Of a stretch of 64,000 nt of DNA, positions 54,165 to 61,383 are shown piece after piece. The DNA is from a virus. Position 1 is the first letter of the stretch. Every line of letters starts with the position of its first letter. Below the pieces are notes generated by a model. The model ran no database searches. It had not been told where the DNA came from and saw nothing but the letters and a program-made list of their open reading frames with translations. The translations under genes were made by a program, and so were the position numbers. Location: positions 1-64,000 of the IMG/VR virus record IMGVR_UViG_3300028364_000014. The stretch is one strand, 5' to 3'.

Positions 54165-54374
54165 TTATCCTTTTTCTACATTTTCTATATACTCCTTATA
54201 TAGTTTTAATTCTTTTTTATTTAACATCCTACATTTTACAGATGTGCCTTTCTGGCTACCTATAAAACAAATTTCTTCAGTAGTACAATTTTCTGCTTTA
54301 TGCGGTCGTCCATGTAAACAGGTATCATGACAATGGTCCACTTTCTTTTTTTTATTACATATATAATAGATCAT
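54165..54374 (-). CDS. Small Cys/His-rich protein
   Basis: I start this at ATG 54374 (behind AGAGGTTTATAAT) not the GTG 39 bases earlier, giving 69 residues. It holds CNKKKKVDHCHDTCLHGRPH and later Cys residues, which can bind zinc. No family recognised. It may be a small regulatory or anti-host protein. Confidence 0.5.
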   Translation of the reverse strand: MIYYICNKKKKVDHCHDTCLHGRPHKAENCTTEEICFIGSQKGTSVKCRMLNKKELKLYKEYIENVEKG

Positions 54375-54739
54375 ATTATAAACCTCTGTGTTATAGTATA
54401 AGTATTTAGACACATCTAATATAGCTTTTTAATGACCATAATGGTATTTATGAAATAGATAGTTGATTTAGAACTGACCATCATGTTCATTATAATTTCA
54501 AAGATAAAGGCGCAACTACTATCTTTAAAATTATAACTATAATTGTTATTATTGAAGTATTCAGTCTTCTAGTATTCAGTCTTCTAGTATTTACCCCATA
54601 GTATTTTTCATACTAGTAATAATGATTGTTTCAAAATAGTGCTTAAATATTTAAATTAAAAAAATAAATAAACAAAAAAAATATCTGTATTATGTAATAA
54701 GTATTTTTAACTACCCACTCACGCAAGAATGTTTTAAAT
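54375..54739. other. Non-coding region with 15-bp tandem repeat
   Basis: No gene is seen. AGTATTCAGTCTTCT is repeated 2.4 times (54556-54591). The unit shares GTCTTC and AGTA-Y-T with the array at 58564-58702. A TATACT box occurs at 54395-54400 just upstream of the Cys/His gene, without a good partner box. The rest is AT-rich and featureless. Confidence 0.5.
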
Positions 54740-54976
54740 TTATAAGCTTTCATTGTACTTATCTGTTCTTAGTTCTTTATCAGTACCGTCCAGGTAGTTA
54801 CTTGTTAGACAATAGAACTTATATAGAATGTCCGATACATACTCGGCTTGTTTTTTTAATTCAGGGTTAGATTGCACCGCCGGATGATCTACTATATGCT
54901 CATTAAATATGTCTACGGCTATATAAGATCTATCCATAACTTCAAAGTAATGATAATCGGTTAATTTATTATCCAC
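54740..54976 (-). CDS. Small protein, unknown
   Basis: A 78-residue acidic protein (YHYFEVMDRSYIAVDIFNEH) with helical pattern and no motif I recognise. The start has GGAGAATC. It lies upstream of the repeat region 54375-54739. Confidence 0.5.
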   Translation of the reverse strand: MDNKLTDYHYFEVMDRSYIAVDIFNEHIVDHPAVQSNPELKKQAEYVSDILYKFYCLTSNYLDGTDKELRTDKYNESL

Positions 54977-55016
54977 AGATTCTCCTAGTATTTAATTAGT
55001 TAGTAAAACTATAAAA

Positions 55017-55358
55017 CTATATAACTATGAACTGATATAGTATAATTATTCCTAGTACTAATATATTTATTATCTTTATATGGTTAGTGTATATAAAATT
55101 AAGCAACTTATTAGTATCATTTTTAATAACATCTAATGTCGCTGTTTTAAGTTCTATATAAGCTTTATTTAACTCGTTGATACATTCACTGGACGACTTA
55201 ATATGTTCTTTAGTCATTTGATGTGTTATTTTAGGGTTATACTCGTTATAGTACCAACCTGTAGGTGATTCTATAGCCCCGCAATTTAAACACTTCTCTG
55301 GAGACCACGAACCTCCAGAGGTATTCGTACTTCTGCTTTGTTGACATTCATTTATCAT
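55017..55358 (-). CDS. Small protein with zinc motif and C-terminal membrane segment
   Basis: A 113-residue protein with CLNCGAIESPTGWYYNEYNP near residue 20 and a hydrophobic C-terminal segment (IINILVLGIIILYQFIVI). It looks tail-anchored, with its soluble part in the cytoplasm. No family recognised. Confidence 0.55.
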   Translation of the reverse strand: MINECQQSRSTNTSGGSWSPEKCLNCGAIESPTGWYYNEYNPKITHQMTKEHIKSSSECINELNKAYIELKTATLDVIKNDTNKLLNFIYTNHIKIINILVLGIIILYQFIVI

Positions 55359-55404
55359 ATTTTAACCCTTTTCTCCTCCCGCCCTTGTTTAATTTATTAC
55401 AGTG

Positions 55405-55659
55405 TTATTCCTCATAATATGCTAAACACGTCTCTGTGTTAGGAGGTACTTCAGTGTAACCAGCGTCTATAACCCTGTAGTGACGGGTATCTTGAAGTTT
55501 TTCGGCATTTTCAAAATATTTATTATCACTCATCATTAAAACTATTACACTCAAATTACAGTCAGTTACACCTAGTCCGATTACAGCGTGACAGGTTTGT
55601 GCTGCTAGCTTCTGTGGTGACATTTTTAAATTACGTCTGTATAAAATTTTTACTTTCAT
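55405..55659 (-). CDS. Pth2-type peptidyl-tRNA hydrolase-like protein
   Basis: An 84-residue protein that matches the Pth2 fold in its key parts: KILYRRNLKMSPQKLAAQTC then HAVIGLG, the family's LKM-x-x-GK-x-AAQ-x-x-HA pattern, and VIDAGYTEVPPNTETCLAYY near the end (GRTQI/P-x-T motif region). It is shorter than cellular Pth2 (about 115-120 residues). It may recycle peptidyl-tRNA during intense translation or bind tRNA in another way. It has its own promoter. Confidence 0.7.
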   Translation of the reverse strand: MKVKILYRRNLKMSPQKLAAQTCHAVIGLGVTDCNLSVIVLMMSDNKYFENAEKLQDTRHYRVIDAGYTEVPPNTETCLAYYEE

Positions 55660-55699
55660 TTAAATTCCTTTATGTAGATAACGTGCATGTGTATATTTA

Positions 55700-55727
55700 A
55701 GTATAAGCACTAATAGTTATTTGTCAA
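55700..55727 (-). promoter_or_regulatory. Sigma70-like promoter for the Pth2-like gene
   Basis: TTGACA (55722-55727) and TATACT (55700-55705) are spaced by 16 bases on the minus strand. The spacer begins AATAACTA, as in the clpP promoter, and ATACACATG follows downstream. Confidence 0.65.
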
Positions 55728-55731
55728 TGTA

Positions 55732-56661
55732 TTAACTTCCAAAAATATTACGTGATTTAATTAGGGTATTATCTCCAGTCAGTTGTGGTTCTTGAGTATA
55801 TCCATTAATATTTAAAGTAGCTGTAATATCTTCATGTATATTAATCCAATTTTTATTAGAATTACTCTTAATTGTGTTAATTAGGTACGAAGTCATGGCA
55901 CCTTGCCACTTACCTTCTATATACGCATCAGCCGATGTTTGATTGTCTTTACAACCTGATAGAAGTACATACTCTTGATAGCTTTTAATTTCTTTATTAA
56001 GTCTATTTATAGGAGTATCCACATTATTTCGTATCTGAATATCAATCGGGGGACTTATGAATCTATCCTCCTGTTTTATAGACCTAGCCATTGAACCACT
56101 ATGACATGAATCACAAATGAATGTTAAAAACACTCCATTGGCTTTTTTATTGAAATTATGTCGAATAATGTCATCTGTTAATGGGTCATCCCAATTTAAA
56201 TCCGTAGGGCAAAGTATTTCATCTAAATGATCATTAAGTTCATCTCCATCACGATCTCTCACTTGAGACCCGTGCCCTGAAAAATGAAGAACCAATTCAT
56301 CACCTGGAACAGTGTGACTTAATAACCAGTCTATTCTACTTAAAATGTTCTTTTTAGTAGCTCTTTTGTCTACTAGTACTCTAACATTGTCTGATGGAAA
56401 CTTATAGATATTAACTAATACATCGTGCATAGCAACAGCGTCATTTACACAGCCTTTGAGATCTGAGTTAAGGCTTGAATCATAGATATTAATACCTATA
56501 ATAACGGCGAACTTAGATGGTTCCCTCTTAGCAGTAATACCCTCTTCTATGGTCTCATCTATAGTGGCGTAAATAGGGTTATTCTTTATCTCCCCTGTTG
56601 TTTCTGGAGTTTTTAATACTGTAGTAATCCAACCCCAAAAGCTTGTTAAAAAGTTTGTCAT
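55732..56661 (-). CDS. Metacaspase-like cysteine protease
   Basis: A 309-residue C14-family protein. Residues about 50-200 form a caspase-like p20 domain: FAVIIGINIYDSS at the first strand, LKGCVNDAVAMHDVLV, catalytic H130 in LHFSGHGSQ, and catalytic C186 in ICDSCHSGS. Later DNQTSADAYIEGKWQGAMTS matches the p10-like part. The short N-terminal stretch is hydrophobic and could touch a membrane. In bacteria such proteases serve in defence or cell death; in a phage it may process host or viral proteins or counter a defence system. Its stop lies close to the Pth2 promoter. Confidence 0.88.
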   Translation of the reverse strand: MTNFLTSFWGWITTVLKTPETTGEIKNNPIYATIDETIEEGITAKREPSKFAVIIGINIYDSSLNSDLKGCVNDAVAMHDVLVNIYKFPSDNVRVLVDKRATKKNILSRIDWLLSHTVPGDELVLHFSGHGSQVRDRDGDELNDHLDEILCPTDLNWDDPLTDDIIRHNFNKKANGVFLTFICDSCHSGSMARSIKQEDRFISPPIDIQIRNNVDTPINRLNKEIKSYQEYVLLSGCKDNQTSADAYIEGKWQGAMTSYLINTIKSNSNKNWINIHEDITATLNINGYTQEPQLTGDNTLIKSRNIFGS

Positions 56662-56662
56662 A

Positions 56663-56923
56663 TTATTTCTCCTTATTATTTTTATACATCTCTGCTAATA
56701 AATCTAATTGAAATTTTTCTGGTAATTCCCAATACTCCCATTCTATTCCTTTTAGTGGTTTTTCACATAAAGATTGTTTTATGATGTTTCCATCCATTAT
56801 ACACCAACCACCAAATAAAATTTTTATAAAAACATATTTAGATTTTGATGGAAAAACTCTTGATGCAATAAGTATTAAAAATTTTGCTATTTGTTCTCGT
56901 GCACTCTTATTAGAGTAACTCAT
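56663..56923 (-). CDS. Small protein upstream of the metacaspase
   Basis: An 86-residue basic protein with a hydrophobic centre (AKFLILIASRVFPSKSKYVF) and Trp-rich C-terminus (GIEWEYWELPEKFQLDLLAE). It ends one base before the metacaspase start, so the two are probably translated together. It could be a partner, substrate or inhibitor. Confidence 0.5.
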   Translation of the reverse strand: MSYSNKSAREQIAKFLILIASRVFPSKSKYVFIKILFGGWCIMDGNIIKQSLCEKPLKGIEWEYWELPEKFQLDLLAEMYKNNKEK

Positions 56924-56989
56924 TTTTTCTCCTTATTTATTTTTTTAAAATACTAGTTCATAGTTCTTATCCATAAGTAGGTTTGTTTA

Positions 56990-58102
56990 TTACGAATTAT
57001 TTAGTAAATAAGCTTTACATATTATGTATAATTCCTTTTCTGTATAATGACCTAATCCCGCATTAAACACCCAAATAACCAATCTACAGTTTTCAGGTGT
57101 ATATCCCTTACTAACATCAATTCTATCAATACTTGGTCCGAATGGGTTTCTCTGAAGAGTGGTATCGTAGTCGAATGGTAATTCAGTGACCTCACATAAA
57201 TTTGACTCTGTCTTCTCGTTTAACCATTTTCTAGTTATACTGTGATCCATATTTTTTTCTTTCGCGCGGACTTTTGAGTACACAAACAACCGTCTTAGTT
57301 TAAACTCCTTAGGGTTTTCTGTCCTTAGTTTTTCTAATCGTTCTTTCTGGTCTCTACTATAGTCATTAGGCGTCTTATAGTTGGCTATTCGCTCTAATCT
57401 CTTACGTTCTTTTTCTAGCTCTCTAATTTCTTTTAATTTCTTACGTTTTAATACTAGTAAAGCTTGCCGCTCTTTCTTTTCTTTCTTTTTTATTATTTTA
57501 CTAAGGTAAAGTTCTTTTTCCCTTATTGCTTCTCTTTCTTCTATTATAAATTGCTCTATAGGTATATTTTTCTTATACCACAGATTAGTAAGTCTCCTTA
57601 GTTCTCGATAGAGTAGTGTTTGGTGTTCAGTACAACAATAGAAGGTACTGATTATTTTTTTACTGTTATGTCCTTGTACGAAGCACTTAACTTTAGTAGC
57701 TGTGTTAATACTAGGGGTAAACCACTCATGGCAATAAGCACATTTTATTTCTAAATAGTCTCTATCTAGTACTGCTCTTCTTATCTCATAATATGGAGCT
57801 AGTATTTCATACCTCTCGTATAATGGATGTATTTGACCTTTATCAATCAATTCGAAGTATCTCTTGTTTTTAATTACCTTAGCTTCCTCTACTTCTTCCC
57901 AATCTTTAAGTTCTTCCTCTGATGGTTTATACTTATGTTTACACTTGGCACCACAGAATAATGACTGGTGTTGATTTGAAGTTAAATACGGCTCGCCACA
58001 GTTCTTGCATGCATCCTTATATATATAGGAGCACCCTTTTCTCCTAAAGAACCCGTTCCTACTAAGTGTCATTTGATCCAGTTTTTCATAACACAATCTC
58101 AT
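56990..58102 (-). CDS. HNH-type endonuclease, long form
   Basis: I start this at ATG 58102, behind AGGAGGATAACA, rather than at 58117, giving 370 residues. Zinc pairs (CKNCGEPYLTSNQHQSLFCG, CAYCHEWF) and a long charged coiled coil lead to a C-terminal domain of the EVTELPFD...PSIDRIDVSKGYTPENCRLV type, found in phage HNH-like nucleases. It is related to the short gene at 58086. The two genes overlap by 17 bases. Confidence 0.75.
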   Translation of the reverse strand: MRLCYEKLDQMTLSRNGFFRRKGCSYIYKDACKNCGEPYLTSNQHQSLFCGAKCKHKYKPSEEELKDWEEVEEAKVIKNKRYFELIDKGQIHPLYERYEILAPYYEIRRAVLDRDYLEIKCAYCHEWFTPSINTATKVKCFVQGHNSKKIISTFYCCTEHQTLLYRELRRLTNLWYKKNIPIEQFIIEEREAIREKELYLSKIIKKKEKKERQALLVLKRKKLKEIRELEKERKRLERIANYKTPNDYSRDQKERLEKLRTENPKEFKLRRLFVYSKVRAKEKNMDHSITRKWLNEKTESNLCEVTELPFDYDTTLQRNPFGPSIDRIDVSKGYTPENCRLVIWVFNAGLGHYTEKELYIICKAYLLNNS

Positions 58103-58439
58103 TGTTATCCTCCTCATACTTCTTCACAAATGCAGCAGCCCAATAGGCAAACACTTCCTCAGGAAACTCACATTTGGCCGTATTATACATATGACAAACC
58201 ATTTGGCAGTTATTTTCTGTATATCCTTTGTTTGAATCTACTCTATCAATACTTGGGTAGTAGGGATTTACATACGGATCTCTGTGAGTCTTAAAAGGCA
58301 AGCCAGTGACCTCACAACGACCAGCATCCAATTTATCACGTATCCAGTTAGGTGTTAAACTAAACGGGATATTTTTTCGGCGGGCGCGCTTTTCAAGTTT
58401 TTGTAGTTTGTTGTTTAAATTACTAAAATAATTATCCAT
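58086..58439 (-). CDS. HNH-type endonuclease, short form
   Basis: Starting at ATG 58439 (AAGGA with seven-base spacing) it has 117 residues; an ATG at 58472 would add 11. It has the same core as the gene downstream: ARRKNIPFSLTPNWIRDKLD, CEVTGLPFK, YPSIDRVDSNKGYTENNCQM. It is the first gene leftward of the divergent repeat region, and could be a small endonuclease or a recognition partner for its paralogue. Confidence 0.68.
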   Translation of the reverse strand: MDNYFSNLNNKLQKLEKRARRKNIPFSLTPNWIRDKLDAGRCEVTGLPFKTHRDPYVNPYYPSIDRVDSNKGYTENNCQMVCHMYNTAKCEFPEEVFAYWAAAFVKKYEEDNNEIVL

Positions 58440-58472
58440 GGTTGGTTCCTTTTTTTTATCTTTTTCCCCCAT

Positions 58473-58997
58473 CTCTTCTTCGGAGGTAAGTCCTAATCGT
58501 GGTTGTTTGTAAGCAGTGCTTCAAAAATAAATAATCAATAGAAAGGTGTTCTGACGAGTTAGATACTAAAGGTCTTCAGTACTAAAGGTCTTCAGTACTA
58601 ATAGTTTAAGTACTAATAGTTTAAGTACTAATAGTTTAAGTACTAAAGGTCTTCAGTATTGATAGTTTAAGTACTAAAGGTCTTCAGTACTGATGAGTTA
58701 GATACTATGTAGTTACTGCCTATATAGTAGTTAGTTTAATATAGCCTAAAGGTACTACTATCGTGGTCTAATACAATTTTAGAACCCCCAAAATAAGTGG
58801 GACAGGGACACTGTAGTATGATAGAGTATTATTGCATACATACAATACATTATAGGCCCCTTACTTCTTATTTAGTAGAGTGCCTTTATGCGATGACAGC
58901 TCTATGATAAACATACCAGCCGGGTGAGTCGGTTTGATATGAGATCAAGTTTGATCCCCCCCCCTCCCCCTGGGAGGCAACTACAAAGGAGATTATT
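58473..58997. other. Divergent intergenic region with repeat array
   Basis: Genes leave this 525-bp region in both directions. Its left part is the tandem array listed separately. The right part has a GGGACACTG element, an AT-rich tract, a GATCAAGTTTGATC palindrome (58943-58956) and a pyrimidine run C9-T-C5 (58956-58970) just before the AAAGGAG of the first right gene. I see no convincing promoter pair. The region is a good candidate for early control or a replication origin. Confidence 0.55.
58551..58712. repeat. Tandem array of 15/16-bp units
   Basis: Nine complete units run from 58564 to 58702, with partial ones at the edges. Type A is TACTAAAGGTCTTCAG (four copies), type B is TACTAATAGTTTAAG (three copies plus one variant TATTGATAGTTTAAG), and one unit is TACTGATGAGTTAGA, matched by the partial unit before the array. 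The types are mixed, in the order A A B B B A B' A C. Such mixed arrays may be binding sites for an initiator or repressor. Confidence 0.85.
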
Positions 58998-59231
58998 ATG
59001 ACTACCACACAAAAGACTTATGAGCAAGTAATCGAGACTAAGGAATCTTATATTGATGTATATCAGCCAGTTGCAGGTTGGAAACCTCAACTAATGGTTT
59101 GGATGGAAGAGGATGGCATGACTGGATTTGTATGTCTCAACACAAGCTACTTCGCATATGAAACAAGGGAGAAGGCTGTTGTTGAGGCTAAGCAGTGGGC
59201 TGAGGATGAGGATATAGCCTATGTAGAATAA
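58998..59231 (+). CDS. Small early protein, unknown
   Basis: A 77-residue acidic protein, starting behind AAAGGAGATTATT, with beta pattern (WKPQLMVWMEEDGMTGFVCL) and an acidic helix at the end. It is the first gene of the rightward operon, right after the divergent region, so it may be expressed early. No family recognised. Confidence 0.6.
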   Translation: MTTTQKTYEQVIETKESYIDVYQPVAGWKPQLMVWMEEDGMTGFVCLNTSYFAYETREKAVVEAKQWAEDEDIAYVE

Positions 59232-59327
59232 ACAATCCGAAACGGGACTATACATCCCGTCTACAGCCTTAAGCAAGCTGTACTGATGAAGGTAGCTTAA
59301 TTAATATATAACTTAAGGAGACTTATC
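59232..59327 (+). promoter_or_regulatory. Intergenic stem-loops
   Basis: ACGGGA-CTATACA-TCCCGT (59241-59259 region) and ACAGC...GCTGT follow the first early gene and precede AAGGAGACTTATC. The text ACAG-CCTTAAGC recalls the loop of the RNA element at 59710 and 62702. They may be processing sites or a leader structure. Confidence 0.4.
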
Positions 59328-59516
59328 ATGACTAATTCAATCAACATTACTGACGCACCAAAATGTAAAACATTTGAAATGAATGGTAATACTTGTGAAG
59401 GTTGTTTGGTTGACCCTTGTCCTTGTGGAACCGATGACGCTAATTCACTTGAATACATCGATCATGTTGGATATTGTATAATTAACAAAAATAACGAAAT
59501 TGTGGAGGTGATGTAA
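59328..59516 (+). CDS. Small Cys-rich protein
   Basis: A 62-residue protein with CEGCLVDPCPCG and two more Cys, likely a small metal-binding fold. The next tiny gene begins on its stop (TAATG). No family recognised. Confidence 0.55.
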   Translation: MTNSINITDAPKCKTFEMNGNTCEGCLVDPCPCGTDDANSLEYIDHVGYCIINKNNEIVEVM

Positions 59517-59662
59517 TGATAAAGTTTATTAAACCTTTAGTAATGTTTACCACATCATTCAGCGCAGTATGGTACGCAGCATTCATTCTTGACCCAGACT
59601 TTGTTAAGTTTGTCTGGGAAGCAGTCAAATACACTACCCAGCATTGGCTGTGGATAGTGTAG
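59516..59662 (+). CDS. Tiny Trp-rich protein, 48 residues
   Basis: A 48-residue frame begins at the ATG that overlaps the preceding stop. It has one hydrophobic stretch (LVMFTTSFSAVWYAAFILDP) and later FVWEAVKYTTQHWLWIV. It could be membrane-associated. Translation is supported by the overlap; function is unknown. Confidence 0.5.
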   Translation: MIKFIKPLVMFTTSFSAVWYAAFILDPDFVKFVWEAVKYTTQHWLWIV

Positions 59663-59709
59663 ATTTTAACTCTTTCGTCTTGGGCAGGACGTTAACTTAC
59701 CCATCACTC

Positions 59710-59775
59710 GTCTGAGCGAGTATAAACAGTCCTTAGGCTCAGAGCGTCGTCCCACTTCGGTGGGGCGGGTGGCAA
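59710..59775 (+). ncRNA. Structured RNA element, copy 1
   Basis: Stem CTGAGC/GCTCAG is followed by AGCGTC and a seven-pair hairpin GTCCCAC-TTCG-GTGGGGC, then GGGTGGCAA. Copy 2 at 62702 keeps both stems while changing bases in them. It lies 33 bases before an early gene and is likely a leader element that acts on translation or transcription. Confidence 0.7.
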
Positions 59776-59807
59776 TAACGCCTTAATTAGTTAAATAGGA
59801 GTTTATT

Positions 59808-60095
59808 ATGAAAGTAAGAACAACTGCACTTATTATGTCGTCTATCCTCGATTCAGGACGCACCATTGATATGAGTGGGGCAAGTAACCTTCTTCAGTTT
59901 GGTAATAAAGCCAGTTACCTTGGTGGTGGGTGGTGGTACATCAGTGATAGTGGAGGAACATCATTGAAGAAAACCATTATGGCTATTAGGTCACTTACCA
60001 GGTCTGGTAAGGTGTGTGTGGAATGTGGAAAACTTCACATCTGTAATGACAAGTGTGTAAAATGCGCCAGTGCATCATCGCCTGAATACTGGTAA
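59808..60095 (+). CDS. Small protein with zinc motif
   Basis: A 95-residue protein. The first 60 residues are Gly/Ser-rich (ASYLGGGWWYISDSGGTSLK) and the last 25 contain CVECGKLHICNDKCVKC, a probable zinc-binding site. It follows the structured RNA element, so its expression may be controlled by it. Confidence 0.55.
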   Translation: MKVRTTALIMSSILDSGRTIDMSGASNLLQFGNKASYLGGGWWYISDSGGTSLKKTIMAIRSLTRSGKVCVECGKLHICNDKCVKCASASSPEYW

Positions 60096-60146
60096 TCAAC
60101 AGTCCTTTCGAATATTAAATATATAGATATTAAAAGGAGTATTACT

Positions 60147-60347
60147 ATGGAATTAAAGGAAGTGGGAAAAAGAGAACTAGCGGAACAGTACAATATTCCT
60201 GAAGAGTATTTAAGGTATATAGGACCCACTGATTGCTCAATGCTAGCTGGAGGAGGTAAACTTCATCAGTATAATATCCACCTCAAAGGACACCCGAACG
60301 ACAAATCGACGGTTGCATACAGACAAAAGGAGGTACAAAATGGTTAA
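60147..60347 (+). CDS. Small protein, unknown
   Basis: A 66-residue protein, starting behind AAAGGAGTATTACT. No motif. Its end overlaps the HAD-like gene by eight bases, so the two are probably coupled. Confidence 0.5.
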   Translation: MELKEVGKRELAEQYNIPEEYLRYIGPTDCSMLAGGGKLHQYNIHLKGHPNDKSTVAYRQKEVQNG

Positions 60348-60744
60348 TGTATACGTAGACCTTGACGGCACCCTACTAGATAGCCGGCTTGATGATAAGT
60401 ACAAAGCCATCAGCACTCAGTATGGTAAGGGTTTTGCTGATGACTGGTATGAATCCACCTATTACGATACCCTTGAGCTCAATTTGGCTCTGTGGTGTCG
60501 TCTATTGGTATTAAAGGAAGAGGGTGCTTCTATTGTAGCCTGGACTAATAGACGAGAATCTAAGGCTGACATGACATTCAGTAATTTGGCTAAGCTTGGT
60601 ATTATGGATTTGTTTTCAGGATTTATGTTCTGTAACGGACAAAAACATACTATGCCACTCAGGGATGGAGTAGTATTTGAGAATGAGTTCGACAATGAGA
60701 TTGAATGTTCAGAATTTAATTTTATCCCAACATTTAAACTGTAA
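60340..60744 (+). CDS. HAD-like phosphatase
   Basis: Starting at ATG 60340 behind AAAGGAGGTACAAA, the 134-residue protein begins MVNVYVDLDGTLLDSRLDD, the HAD motif I with both Asp. Motif II is VAWTNRR. A later acidic part (FENEFDNEIE) could be motif IV. It lacks an obvious large cap. Such phage HAD proteins are often 5' nucleotidases or polynucleotide phosphatases. Substrate unknown. Confidence 0.75.
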   Translation: MVNVYVDLDGTLLDSRLDDKYKAISTQYGKGFADDWYESTYYDTLELNLALWCRLLVLKEEGASIVAWTNRRESKADMTFSNLAKLGIMDLFSGFMFCNGQKHTMPLRDGVVFENEFDNEIECSEFNFIPTFKL

Positions 60745-60755
60745 GGAGATTCAAG

Positions 60756-60848
60756 ATGGATAAATGGTTAGAAATTGTGTCTGGAATTGTGTGTGGGTTG
60801 CTGATTGTTGGTATGATATATATGGCAATGCTCGGAATGGCTAACTAA
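60756..60848 (+). CDS. Tiny membrane protein, 30 residues
   Basis: A 30-residue frame behind AAGGAGATTCAAG encodes a single membrane segment (IVSGIVCGLLIVGMIYMAML). It lies between the HAD gene and the next small gene with tight spacing. Function unknown. Confidence 0.6.
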   Translation: MDKWLEIVSGIVCGLLIVGMIYMAMLGMAN

Positions 60849-60860
60849 TAAGGAGGCATT

Positions 60861-61058
60861 ATGAAGGTAAGCAGATTTACTACAAAAAAGAATAACTATA
60901 GCAAGAGATACCTTGAGAAAGAGTATAGAGAGGAGTATTTGGTCGCTAAGTTATCAAAGAAATCCTCTACTCTTGCATACGATTTTAATTCTCCTACAGA
61001 AAATACAATAAACAACTGGGAAAGAACTTCAAATGGAGCAAAGATTTGGAGTTTTTAA
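60861..61058 (+). CDS. Small basic protein
   Basis: A 65-residue basic protein (KKNNYSKRYLEKEYREEYLV) behind AAGGAGGCATT. Possibly nucleic-acid binding. No family recognised. Confidence 0.5.
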   Translation: MKVSRFTTKKNNYSKRYLEKEYREEYLVAKLSKKSSTLAYDFNSPTENTINNWERTSNGAKIWSF

Positions 61059-61383
61059 TATATTAACCTATAACTGCCCCTTACTTAGAGGGGCACCACT
61101 AAAGCACCGTTGTCAGGGTTCCCAAGTCCTGGATGAGAAAACTGCTGAGGGGTGGTTACAATTATCACTATAAGGATAAATGCGTATGTTACTATTATGA
61201 TGTTCTTAATGGCCCTAAAGTGTTTTACCATCAACTACAGGTGTTGCTCCAAAATGTAGTGTAGTAGCTATCTAATACCTACGGGGCAAAATCACATCTT
61301 AGGATACCATAACTAAAAGATACGAGTGAACTTTTAAAAGCAATTCTATCTATATTTATAAATAACTAATAGGAGATTACACC
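61059..61383 (+). other. 325-bp non-coding region with structured leader
   Basis: It starts with a hairpin GCCCCT...AGGGGC-type (61075-61093 region), then CAGG...CCTG and GGGTGGTTAC text that suggests a folded RNA. A seven-codon frame (ATG CGT ATG TTA CTA TTA TGA) behind ATAAGGATAA may be a leader peptide. The last 100 bases are AT-rich up to AGGAGATTACACC before the 435-residue gene. Confidence 0.4.

Noticed and set aside
58551-58712. Tandem array considered as CRISPR
   Set aside because: The units are directly adjacent 15/16-mers with no unique spacers and no cas genes.
59281-59300. CTGATGA text suggesting a hammerhead ribozyme
   Set aside because: The required GAAA after stem II and the cleavage-site stems are missing.
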